Positions 28,435-35,808 of a stretch of DNA of 64,000 nt are shown in pieces (positions within the stretch are counted from its first letter, which is position 1; the number at the start of each line of letters is the position of its first letter). The DNA lies in the NCBI RefSeq assembly GCF_001180225.1, contig NZ_CVST01000040.1, positions 124,001 to 188,000 of the forward strand. The letters are read 5' to 3'. The position numbers and the translations under genes are program-made. Source of the stretch: Candidatus Pelagibacter communis. Lineage in GTDB: Bacteria > Pseudomonadota > Alphaproteobacteria > Pelagibacterales > Pelagibacteraceae. The notes beneath the pieces were generated by a model. It saw only the letters and a program-made list of their open reading frames with translations, was not told the origin of the DNA and searched no databases.

Positions 28435-29372
28435 ATACAGGAATATATTTAAGCTATTCTGGACTGGGTGCAAATTTATTACATCTTGCATACTGCCATG
28501 AAGTAGCAAAAAAGCACGGGCCAGTTACAATTATTACACTTTGTAAAAATTTAAAAGAAGCTTTAGCTGACGATCCATTAATTGAAAATGTATTTTACTT
28601 AGATAAATTTACTAAAAAATTTTTTGACATATTTAAACTTAGTAAAATTTTAAAAAAATTTAATTTTGAAAATTTATTAATTTTTTACCCAAGTTTAAGA
28701 ATATATCTTGCAGCAAAAATTTCAGGTATAAAAAATGTTTATTCTTATAAATTTTATGAAAAAAAAAATTTACATTTGATTAGGTCAGCTAAATCATTTA
28801 CCGAAAAAACACTAAATATCAAAAATTCTCCAACAGAAACAAAATTTTACATTAAAAAAGAAAGATTAGAGAAAATCAAATCTGAAATTAAAAATGATTA
28901 TTTTAAAATAGTGCTTGGTGTGGGATCTTCTGGACCAACAACAAGATGGGGTTCAAAAAATTTTTCTAATTTAGTAAACAGTTTAAATAAAACAGGGAAA
29001 TATTTTTTTCTAATTCTATGCGGTCCAAATGAAAAAGAAATTGAATATGAAATTACTTCGAATTTAGAAAATGATAATTTTATGACATTAAGTGATAAAA
29101 AAATTTATGATGTTTTACCTTATTTATGTGCTTCAGACATGTATGTAGGTAACGACTCTTTTGGTTCTCATGTAATTTCTCAATCAGGTAAAAAAAGTAT
29201 TGTATTTTTATTAGATGCTCCAAAAGCTTACACAGATTATAGTAAAAACTATTTTAGATTAGTACCTCATGGATACAATATTGAGAATATAACACATGGT
29301 ACAAACGCAGATCCAAACCTTATTTCTGTAGAAAGAGTAATCGAAACAATAAATAAATTAAAAATTAGCTGA
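28431..29372 (+). CDS. Glycosyltransferase family 9 (heptosyltransferase-like)
   Basis: 313-residue GT-B glycosyltransferase of the family containing LPS heptosyltransferases. Seen are the family signature GVGSSGPTTRWGSKNFSNLV (about residues 163-182) and the C-terminal donor-binding YVGNDSFGSHVISQSGKK. It likely transfers a sugar to the LPS core or to another surface glycan at the inner membrane. The acceptor is unknown. It is translationally coupled to the SDR gene (ATGA) and overlaps the convergent J-domain gene by 8 bases. Confidence 0.82.
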   Translation: MNTGIYLSYSGLGANLLHLAYCHEVAKKHGPVTIITLCKNLKEALADDPLIENVFYLDKFTKKFFDIFKLSKILKKFNFENLLIFYPSLRIYLAAKISGIKNVYSYKFYEKKNLHLIRSAKSFTEKTLNIKNSPTETKFYIKKERLEKIKSEIKNDYFKIVLGVGSSGPTTRWGSKNFSNLVNSLNKTGKYFFLILCGPNEKEIEYEITSNLENDNFMTLSDKKIYDVLPYLCASDMYVGNDSFGSHVISQSGKKSIVFLLDAPKAYTDYSKNYFRLVPHGYNIENITHGTNADPNLISVERVIETINKLKIS

Positions 29373-29865
29373 TATCATTAAGAACAATTTCTTTAGCTTC
29401 ATTTACTAAAGTAGATAACCTAGAAGTCTCAGGAGAAATATCTGGATGAATTTTTTTTTGTATTTTTATGTATGCCTTATTTACATCCTCTTTAGTTAAA
29501 TTTTTAGAGGGATTTAAATTAAGTATACGATAAGCTTCTTCAGTAGACATTGTGTTTAAATTTGATGCAGCGTTATTAAATGAAAATCTGCCTGAATTTC
29601 TTAATGTTTGTATTAATCTGTACAATGAAATTAATTGAAAAATAGACATACCTTTCAATTTTAAAAGAGCAAGACTCGCGAGAGTAAGAGGTAAAGTAAG
29701 TAAAAATTTACCTCCGATTGCAAACAAAACTGCAAAGATAATTAAAACTATAAATAAGAATACTCTTAAACCTTTTGATATTTTTTTTGACGCAACTTGA
29801 GTAAAAAGCCTTAATAAAAAATATAAACCAACTACAATTAATAATGTATAAATTATAAAATTCAT
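29365..29865 (-). CDS. Membrane-anchored J-domain protein
   Basis: 166 aa with two to three hydrophobic segments in the first ~75 residues and a J-domain at the C-terminus (about 106-166). The diagnostic HPD is in KKIHPDISPET, preceded by EEAYRILNLNPSKNLTKEDV. This layout (membrane helices plus a C-terminal J-domain) occurs widely in alphaproteobacteria and resembles the Tim14/DjlA-type arrangement. It should stimulate DnaK at the inner membrane. It is divergent from the oligopeptidase gene, with only 16 bases between starts. Confidence 0.83.
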   Translation of the reverse strand: MNFIIYTLLIVVGLYFLLRLFTQVASKKISKGLRVFLFIVLIIFAVLFAIGGKFLLTLPLTLASLALLKLKGMSIFQLISLYRLIQTLRNSGRFSFNNAASNLNTMSTEEAYRILNLNPSKNLTKEDVNKAYIKIQKKIHPDISPETSRLSTLVNEAKEIVLNDIS

Positions 29866-29881
29866 ATATTTCCAGTTAAAA

Positions 29882-31957
29882 ATGAAAGTACCATATCTAA
29901 AAAAAAAACCAGAGCTAAAATCTTGTCACAATATAGAGTGGGTAGATAACTATAGCTGGATACATCAAGAAAATATTTTAGAAGTCTTGCAAGACAAAAC
30001 TAAGCTTCTTCCAGAAGTAAAAGAATATTTAGAAAATGAAAATGAATATACTGATTATCATCTAAAAAATACTAAAAATGCTCAAAAAATATTATTTGAT
30101 GAAATTAAAGGTAGAATAAAATTAGATGATGAAAGCTTACCTTTTAAAGATCATTCATATGAATATTGGACAAAAACTACTGCCAAAGGAAATTACTCTA
30201 TAAAATTAAGAAAAAAAATTGGTTCGTCAGAAATTGAAGAAATTTGGAATGGAGATAAAGAAAAAGAAAAATTAAATGTGGAATATTTTGGAGTTGGAGA
30301 TTTAGAGGTTAGTAATAATGATCAATATCTTGGGTACTCACTAGATACCAAAGGTTCTGAGTATTATACAATTTATGTAAGAAATATTAAAAATAATAAA
30401 ATAATTTCAAAAGAAATCAAAGAAACCTCGGGAAGTATAATTTTTAGCTTGGATGATAAGTATCTTTTTTATTCAAAGTTAGATGAAAATCATAGAGCTA
30501 GAAAAATTTATAGACATAAAATTGGAAATTTTGAAAGTGAAGATGAACTAATCTTTGAGGAAAAAAGTGAAGCTTTCACTGTTAGTATTGGATTAAGTTC
30601 TGATGAAAAATATTATTTCATAAACACTTCTGATCATAATACTTCAGAGCAATATTACTTTCACGTAAATGAAGTAAAACCAAATCCAAAATTAATAATT
30701 AAACGAGAAAAGGGAATTCTTTACTCTGTAAATTCATGGAATGGAAAATTTTATAATCATACAAATAAAGATGCAGAGGATTTTAAAATAGATATTTCAG
30801 AAACATTAGAAAATCAGAATTGGGAGACATTTATTCCTGCAAAAAAAGAAGTGCTAATTGGTGGACTTTCTTTTTTAAATAAATGGATAATTAGATCCGA
30901 AACATCAGATGCTTTGGACAAATTATTTGTTATTGATACTTCAACAAATAATGAAGAAGAACTAATTTTTTCTGACGAAAAAGTGTGTGTTCCTGGTGTT
31001 TCATTAACTCAAAGAAATAGAGATACAGATGAGGTTTATGTTTCATACTCTTCACCTAAAACACCCTCAAGAGTTTACAAATACAATTTAAAAACTAAAT
31101 CTAAAATACTTGTAAAAGAACAAGAAATACCATCAGGCCATAATACAGATGATTATATAGTTGAGAGAATAGAGTTTAAATCTCATGATGGAAGAATGGT
31201 TCCACTTACGATTACAAGACATAAAAGTACAAAAATAGACGGAACAGCAAATTTGTTACTATACGGATACGGATCGTATGGTAGTTCGATGAGTCCAAGT
31301 TTTTCCTCAACAAGACTGAGCTTAATAAATAGAAATATTATTTGGGCTACTGCACACATTAGAGGTGGAATGGAAAAAGGAATGAAATGGTGGAAAGAAG
31401 GAAAGTTAACAAATAAAAAAAATACGTTTGAAGATTATATTTATGCTGCAAAATATTTGATAGAAAACAACTATACCTCAAAAGGAAAAATAATTGGAAT
31501 GGGTGGATCTGCAGGTGGCTTGTTAATGGGTGCAGTTGTAAATAAAGCTCCTGAATTATTTTTAGGTATAATTATGGCTGTTCCTTTTGTGGACTCATTA
31601 ACAACAAATCTTGATCACTCTTTGCCACTTACAGTTGGTGAATTTGATGAATTTGGAAATGCAAAAGATAACAAGGAGCACTTCGATTATATATATTCAT
31701 ATGCTCCATATAATAATATAAAAAAAATGGATTACCCTCATATGCTAATAACCACTAGTTTAAGTGATAACAGGGTTTTGTTTGATGAACCTGCAAAATT
31801 TACAGCTAAACTTAGAGACTATAAAACTGATAATAATTTGTTGCTCCTTAAAACAGAAATGAATGCGGGTCATGGAGGTAAATCTGGTAGAGATGGGGCA
31901 ATAGAAGAAATTGCACTCGACTACGCATTTGCATTAAAAATTTCAGAAAAAATTTAA
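29882..31957 (+). CDS. ptrB: Oligopeptidase B-like S9 serine peptidase
   Basis: Prolyl-oligopeptidase family enzyme, 691 aa, with an N-terminal beta-propeller and C-terminal alpha/beta hydrolase. The catalytic triad is visible: Ser543 in GMGGSAGG, Asp629 in SLSDNRV and His664 in MNAGHGG, matching the spacing in E. coli oligopeptidase B. It probably cleaves short peptides after basic residues in the cytoplasm; no signal peptide is seen. In an organism that feeds on amino acids this may serve nutrition or turnover. It lies between the J-domain gene and hsp20. Confidence 0.92.
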   Translation: MKVPYLKKKPELKSCHNIEWVDNYSWIHQENILEVLQDKTKLLPEVKEYLENENEYTDYHLKNTKNAQKILFDEIKGRIKLDDESLPFKDHSYEYWTKTTAKGNYSIKLRKKIGSSEIEEIWNGDKEKEKLNVEYFGVGDLEVSNNDQYLGYSLDTKGSEYYTIYVRNIKNNKIISKEIKETSGSIIFSLDDKYLFYSKLDENHRARKIYRHKIGNFESEDELIFEEKSEAFTVSIGLSSDEKYYFINTSDHNTSEQYYFHVNEVKPNPKLIIKREKGILYSVNSWNGKFYNHTNKDAEDFKIDISETLENQNWETFIPAKKEVLIGGLSFLNKWIIRSETSDALDKLFVIDTSTNNEEELIFSDEKVCVPGVSLTQRNRDTDEVYVSYSSPKTPSRVYKYNLKTKSKILVKEQEIPSGHNTDDYIVERIEFKSHDGRMVPLTITRHKSTKIDGTANLLLYGYGSYGSSMSPSFSSTRLSLINRNIIWATAHIRGGMEKGMKWWKEGKLTNKKNTFEDYIYAAKYLIENNYTSKGKIIGMGGSAGGLLMGAVVNKAPELFLGIIMAVPFVDSLTTNLDHSLPLTVGEFDEFGNAKDNKEHFDYIYSYAPYNNIKKMDYPHMLITTSLSDNRVLFDEPAKFTAKLRDYKTDNNLLLLKTEMNAGHGGKSGRDGAIEEIALDYAFALKISEKI

Positions 31958-31967
31958 TTTCTCATAT

Positions 31968-31995
31968 ATTGAAATTTTTTTAATCATACCTAAAT
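31968..31995 (+). promoter_or_regulatory. RpoH-like promoter of hsp20
   Basis: ATTGAAA at 31968-31974 resembles the -35 CTTGAAA. ACCTAAAT at 31988-31995, 13 bases later, matches 5 of 8 positions of the sigma-32 -10. The predicted start would be near 32002, at the 5' edge of the first hairpin of the putative thermometer. Confidence 0.5.
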
Positions 31996-32001
31996 ATACA
32001 A

Positions 32002-32058
32002 TGTAAGTCGCCTAATGGGGCTTACCTAAAATAAACTTGCTTAAAAAAGGAGGATATT
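32002..32058 (+). promoter_or_regulatory. ROSE-like RNA thermometer in the hsp20 leader
   Basis: Two hairpins are visible in a ~57-base leader. Hairpin 1 (32003-32025) has left arm GTAAGTCGCC and right arm GGGGCTTAC with a TAAT loop, one unpaired G and one U-G pair. Hairpin 2 (32036-32052) pairs CTTGCTT with AAGGAG, burying the Shine-Dalgarno AGGAGG (32048-32053). Its TTGCT (32037-32041) opposite AGGA with one bulged G is the core motif of ROSE thermometers. The loop is AAAA. ROSE elements are established regulators of hsp20 genes in alphaproteobacteria; function here is inferred. Confidence 0.75.
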
Positions 32059-32505
32059 ATGACAAGTAAGGATCTATCTATATTTAACTCACTAAGACCT
32101 TTTTCAATTGGCTTTGACGATATGTTTGAGCAATTCGAAAGTATGTTGGGTAATGGAGGTTTGACAATGCAATCAAACTATCCCCCATACAACATCAGAA
32201 AAACTGGTAAGGATAATTATGCAATTGAAGTTGCATTAGCTGGTTTTAATAAAAATGACGTTGAGGTTGAGTTTGAAGATAATTTATTAACGGTAAGAAC
32301 AAAACAAGTTAATAAATCTGAAAACAATGAAGTTAATGGAGAAATAATTCATAAAGGTATTTCTCAAAGACAATTTGCAAGATCATTCACTATTGCTGAT
32401 GATGTTAAAGTTAATGGTGCTGAACTTAAAGATGGTCTTTTAACAATATCTTGTGAAAGAATTATCCCAGAACACAAAAAGAAAAAACTTATAGAAATTA
32501 AATAA
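32059..32505 (+). CDS. Small heat-shock protein Hsp20 (IbpA-like)
   Basis: 148-residue alpha-crystallin-type holdase chaperone. The N-terminal FNSLRPFSIGFDDMF is typical of class A bacterial sHsps. The alpha-crystallin domain (about residues 50-140) includes YAIEVALAGFNKNDVEVEFED and the GI-X-R-like GISQRQFARSF. It ends LTISCERIIPE. A strong Shine-Dalgarno sequence is present but should be masked at low temperature by the leader hairpin. It is monocistronic, convergent with a lipoprotein gene. Confidence 0.94.
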   Translation: MTSKDLSIFNSLRPFSIGFDDMFEQFESMLGNGGLTMQSNYPPYNIRKTGKDNYAIEVALAGFNKNDVEVEFEDNLLTVRTKQVNKSENNEVNGEIIHKGISQRQFARSFTIADDVKVNGAELKDGLLTISCERIIPEHKKKKLIEIK

Positions 32506-32508
32506 GTT

Positions 32509-32544
32509 TACCCTTACTTGCGAGGATTTATCCTCGCAGGTAAA
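32509..32544. terminator. Hairpin between convergent hsp20 and lipoprotein genes
   Basis: Perfect 8-bp stem TGCGAGGA/TCCTCGCA with a TTTA loop at 32519-32538, flanked by a partly matching TTTACC/GGTAAA pair. This is unusually GC-rich for the window. No T-run follows on either strand, so it may work as a transcript-end stabiliser or weak bidirectional terminator. Confidence 0.6.
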
Positions 32545-32546
32545 AC

Positions 32547-32852
32547 CTAAAAACATCCATTAGAAGCAAACCCAATTACTATCTTATCTGGATTAATCTC
32601 AAATCTTCTCTCACATGGAAATCCATACTTCTTGGTATTGTAAACAAAAATAAAATTACCTTTTTCATTTTCAAAATCTTCATCAGGTTTTCCAAGTTCC
32701 ATTTGTAATTTACTTGCTGATTGACCAATAAATTCACTCAACTTTTTGTTTTCATTTTCTATAGCAGCATCAGTTTTTTGCTTTACTGTTTGACACCCTG
32801 AAACAAATAAAAAGATAAAAAACGTAATAAATAAAATTCGCAAATTTTTCAT
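32547..32852 (-). CDS. Small BamE/SmpA-like lipoprotein of unknown role
   Basis: 101 aa with a lipoprotein signal peptide (lipobox VSGC, lipidated Cys20). The mature part has a helix and then SASKLQMELGKPDEDFENEKG followed by FVYNTKKYG, a pattern reminiscent of BamE/SmpA-like folds. Two further Cys residues near the C-terminus (CERR and NGCF) could form a disulfide. The family assignment is by weak pattern only. It is convergent with hsp20 and divergent from the purine permease. Confidence 0.65.
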   Translation of the reverse strand: MKNLRILFITFFIFLFVSGCQTVKQKTDAAIENENKKLSEFIGQSASKLQMELGKPDEDFENEKGNFIFVYNTKKYGFPCERRFEINPDKIVIGFASNGCF

Positions 32853-32906
32853 ATAACAACACTATCATTACAAATATGGCATAAATATAAACTTGTGGGT
32901 TGAATT

Positions 32907-32943
32907 TTGTGAATAAAATGGACTTATTCAAAGTATTATTCAA
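32907..32943. repeat. TTATTCAA repeat cluster upstream of the purine permease
   Basis: Two direct copies of TTATTCAA (32924-32931 and 32936-32943) lie 12 bases apart. An inverted copy TTGTGAATAA precedes them, giving an exact 7-bp inverted repeat TGAATAA/TTATTCA (32910-32916 and 32924-32930). It may be an operator. AT-rich background makes chance plausible. Confidence 0.4.
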
Positions 32944-32978
32944 TAGAATCAAATATTTATCTGACATTAGGAGGACAA

Positions 32979-34289
32979 ATGCTTGATAATTATTTTAATT
33001 ATAAAAAACACAAAACAGATTTTAAAACAGAAGTCATAGCGGGAACAACAACGTTCTTAACGATGGCTTATATAATGTTTTTAAATCCATTTATCTTATC
33101 GGGAGAATTCGCCGGACCCGAAAAAGGTTTCTTTGATTTTGGCGCAGTATATACAGCTACTATTTTAGCTACAGCTTTAGCATGTTTTATTATGGCTTTT
33201 TATGGAAAAACTTGGCCAATAGGACTTGCACCCGGAATGGGTATTAACGCATTCGTTGCATTTGGTGTATGTGCTGGAATGGGGTACACACCTCAAGAAG
33301 CACTTGGTGCTGTATTAGTAGCAGGTGTATTATTCTTAATAATATCTTTAACGCCCATAAGGGCATGGCTAATTAACTCAATTCCAAAAAGTTTAAAATT
33401 AGGAATTGGTGCAGGTATAGGGTTATTTTTAGCGATTATCGGATTACAAATTATGGAAGTAGTTGTAGATGATCCTGTTACTTTAGTTAAATTAGGTAAT
33501 CTTGGAGATCCATTAGTTCTTTTAGGATGTGCAACTTTTATAGCAATCATTGTTTTAGAAAAAATGAATGTAAAAGGAAATATCATTATAGGAATTTTGG
33601 TATTTAGTATCATTGCTTGGGCTGCTGGACTTGCTAAATTTAATGGTTTAGCTAGCTCACCTCCTCCAATGACATATCTTTTTGATTTTGATCTGTCTGC
33701 CGCAATGACTGCTAGTATGTCTACAGTAATCTTTACTTTATTGTTTATCGACTTCTTTGATACGGCTGGAACTTTAACTTCTGTTGCAAACGTTGCAGGT
33801 AAAGTTGGTAAAGATGGAAAAGTTCAAGATATCAATAAAGCAATGTTATCTGACAGTGTTGGAACAGTTGCAGGTGCAATGATGGGGACTACTACTGTAA
33901 CAAGTTATGTTGAGTCTGGTGCCGGTGTAAAAGCAGGCGGTAAAACAGGAATGACATCTCTTGTAATAGGTATTTTGTTTTTAGCATGTATCTTTTTTGC
34001 TCCTTTAGCAACTAGTTTACCTAAACAAATTGATGGTGCAGCTCTACTTTTTGTGTCTGTTCTTTTTGTAAGAAATATTACAGATATTGAGTGGAACGAC
34101 ATTTCTGAGTCTGCTCCTGCGATACTTGCAATGATAGCAATGCCGTTAACATACAGTATTAGTAATGGAATTGCCCTAGCATTTGTTTCTTACGCATTAA
34201 TTAAAATATTTACTGGAAAGTTTTCAAGCACTTCTCCAGCAATATGGGTAGTTGCAATACTTAGTGTTGTAAGTTTTGCTGTAAGTTAA
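32979..34289 (+). CDS. NCS2-family purine permease (AzgA-like)
   Basis: 436 aa, about 12-13 transmembrane helices. It resembles the AzgA/PbuG branch of the nucleobase-cation symporters (adenine, guanine, hypoxanthine). Seen are EVIAGTTTFLTMAYIMFLNP at the N-terminus, PIGLAPGMGINAF, the DFFDTAGTL motif and TTTVTSYVESGAGV. A strong Shine-Dalgarno sequence (AGGAGG, 32970-32975) precedes the ATG. It faces a phosphoribosyltransferase gene across a shared hairpin, consistent with purine salvage. Confidence 0.88.
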   Translation: MLDNYFNYKKHKTDFKTEVIAGTTTFLTMAYIMFLNPFILSGEFAGPEKGFFDFGAVYTATILATALACFIMAFYGKTWPIGLAPGMGINAFVAFGVCAGMGYTPQEALGAVLVAGVLFLIISLTPIRAWLINSIPKSLKLGIGAGIGLFLAIIGLQIMEVVVDDPVTLVKLGNLGDPLVLLGCATFIAIIVLEKMNVKGNIIIGILVFSIIAWAAGLAKFNGLASSPPPMTYLFDFDLSAAMTASMSTVIFTLLFIDFFDTAGTLTSVANVAGKVGKDGKVQDINKAMLSDSVGTVAGAMMGTTTVTSYVESGAGVKAGGKTGMTSLVIGILFLACIFFAPLATSLPKQIDGAALLFVSVLFVRNITDIEWNDISESAPAILAMIAMPLTYSISNGIALAFVSYALIKIFTGKFSSTSPAIWVVAILSVVSFAVS

Positions 34290-34297
34290 ATAAGATC

Positions 34298-34327
34298 TTA
34301 ACAGGGCTAGTAAACTAGCCCTGTTAA
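34298..34327. terminator. Bidirectional hairpin terminator
   Basis: Perfect 13-bp stem (arms TTAACAGGGCTAG and CTAGCCCTGTTAA) with a TAAA loop, lying exactly between the two converging stop codons of the permease and the phosphoribosyltransferase. No long T-run follows, so efficiency is uncertain, but the long symmetric stem can serve both strands. Confidence 0.8.
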
Positions 34328-34846
34328 CTAATTTCTTTTAATTAATTCTTCGATAGATAATTCCTCGTAATGTTCAGTTGGCTGAACAATCCATGGGTCA
34401 GAATCTAGTCTTACTGGACAGAAATCTGGTTCGAAAGTTGATGATTTTTTTTTCCAAAGACAAGCAGTTTTAACTTCTTTTATAAAATTTTTTGTTTGAG
34501 GATAATTTTTTAACCACTCAATACTTTTATTTAAAGTTAAACCAGTATCAGAAAGATCATCTATCAATAAAACTTTACTAAAATCCTCGTTATTAGCTAA
34601 TGAGCTTATTTCTCTAGCAAACATAAGTTCACCCTGCTTATCTTCCATTCCTTCGCCTGAATAACTTTGAATAACAATGTAGGCTATTGGTAATTTTAAA
34701 ATCCTCGATAAGATATCAAGGATCGGTGCAGCACCTCTCATAATACCAATTAAAACTGTAGGTTTGTATTCCTTGTGAATTTGTATTGCCAGTTTCTCAA
34801 CAATTTTTATATATTCATCAAAAGAGATTATGAGTTTGTCAGCCAT
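34328..34846 (-). CDS. Hypoxanthine/xanthine-guanine-type phosphoribosyltransferase
   Basis: Type I phosphoribosyltransferase, 172 aa from the chosen ATG, resembling the COG2236 purine PRTases. The PRPP-binding loop is VLLIDDLSDTG and the N-terminal IGIMRGAAPILDILS forms the PPi loop. It should convert a purine base plus PRPP to the nucleotide. The frame extends to 34861, but the internal ATG (MADKLIISFDEY) gives the usual family start. Its convergent neighbour is a purine permease, so uptake and activation are adjacent. Confidence 0.82.
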   Translation of the reverse strand: MADKLIISFDEYIKIVEKLAIQIHKEYKPTVLIGIMRGAAPILDILSRILKLPIAYIVIQSYSGEGMEDKQGELMFAREISSLANNEDFSKVLLIDDLSDTGLTLNKSIEWLKNYPQTKNFIKEVKTACLWKKKSSTFEPDFCPVRLDSDPWIVQPTEHYEELSIEELIKRN

Positions 34847-34889
34847 GAAGTTTAGTATCATAAGTAAAAAAATTTAAAAAGGAGAAATG

Positions 34890-35186
34890 ATGAAGGTTTA
34901 CTGGATTGCTTTGTATAAAAAGATAGATAGCCAAGAAAATATTAAAAAATATGGAGCTAAAGTTACAGATATAATCAAAAGTTATGGAGGTGTACCATTA
35001 GTAAGAGGAGGAAAATTTAATACTTTAGAGGGAGAAACTTACCCAAGAACAGTAATTTGGGAATTTCCTAGTTATGAAAAAGCTATGGAGTGTCATGACT
35101 CTAAAGAATATCAAGAAGGTTGGGCGCTCGCAAAAGATACTACCGAAAGAAACTTACAGATAGTCGAAGCTTTTAATATTGAATAG
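34890..35186 (+). CDS. DUF1330 family protein
   Basis: 98 aa dimeric ferredoxin-like alpha/beta barrel of the DUF1330 family. The starting MKVYWIALYK and the core RGGKFNTLEGE...RTVIWEFPSYEKAMECHDSKEYQ are characteristic. Two ATG codons stand in tandem; the second (34890) is chosen because it is 5 bases from GGAG (34881-34884), while the first is only 2 bases away. Function is unknown. The 3' end overlaps the convergent glycosylase gene by 14 bases. Confidence 0.83.
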   Translation: MKVYWIALYKKIDSQENIKKYGAKVTDIIKSYGGVPLVRGGKFNTLEGETYPRTVIWEFPSYEKAMECHDSKEYQEGWALAKDTTERNLQIVEAFNIE

Positions 35187-35808
35187 GCTCAGGATCTATA
35201 CTTCTCCAAAGATACCATGTGGCTACAGAACAATATGGGGAAAATCTTTTTTGTAATAAGTTTACATAGCTTTCTGGTGGAAGATATTTTTTATTATAAT
35301 TTTTTGAAATAGCTCTTAAAAGTCCTATATCTTGTACAGGCCATATATCGGGACGATTATAAGTAAATAATAAAATCATTTCAGCTGACCATCTTCCTAT
35401 TTGTCTAAGTTTAGATAAGTATACAATTGCTTCTTCATCAGACATACCTGGAATAACTTTAGGATTAAATGTTTTATTTAATACTTGTTCTGCTAAACTT
35501 TTTATACCCTTAACTTTTTGTCTGCTTAATCCACAGCTCTTTAATTGAGAGCTTGATAATTTATTCACTGTTTTTGCATTAATTTTGTTTTTACACTTTT
35601 TTGTAAACTTTAAAAAAACTGAGTTAGCGGCGGCTACACTAATTTGTTGACCAATTATACTTTTACAAAGAGAAAAGAAAACATCTCGCCTTGATGTAAG
35701 AACGGTTTCTGATGGTGACTTATATTTTTTAATCAAAGAAGACATAGTTTTATCTTTTTTTGATAAATACTTTTTTGCTTTATTCCAATATAATGGGGTT
35801 TTACTCAT
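35173..35808 (-). CDS. DNA-3-methyladenine glycosylase (AlkA/HhH-GPD)
   Basis: Base-excision repair glycosylase removing alkylated bases, 211 aa. Helix-hairpin-helix region LSKLRQIGRWSAEMILLF is followed about 20 residues later by the catalytic Asp in WPVQDIGLLRAI. The N-terminal RRDVFFSLCKSIIGQQIS is typical of this family. It lacks the extra N-terminal domain of E. coli AlkA, as in many compact homologues. It overlaps the EamA transporter gene by 8 bases. Confidence 0.87.
   Translation of the reverse strand: MSKTPLYWNKAKKYLSKKDKTMSSLIKKYKSPSETVLTSRRDVFFSLCKSIIGQQISVAAANSVFLKFTKKCKNKINAKTVNKLSSSQLKSCGLSRQKVKGIKSLAEQVLNKTFNPKVIPGMSDEEAIVYLSKLRQIGRWSAEMILLFTYNRPDIWPVQDIGLLRAISKNYNKKYLPPESYVNLLQKRFSPYCSVATWYLWRSIDPEPIQY

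Noticed and set aside
32770-32967. Minus-strand 65-codon frame across the lipoprotein start and the permease upstream region
   Set aside because: It overlaps the better-supported lipoprotein frame with its clear signal peptide and lacks a Shine-Dalgarno sequence or recognisable content.
32853-32978. Possible purine riboswitch before the AzgA-like permease
   Set aside because: The conserved purine aptamer core and its two loop-loop partners cannot be found; only short AT repeats are present.
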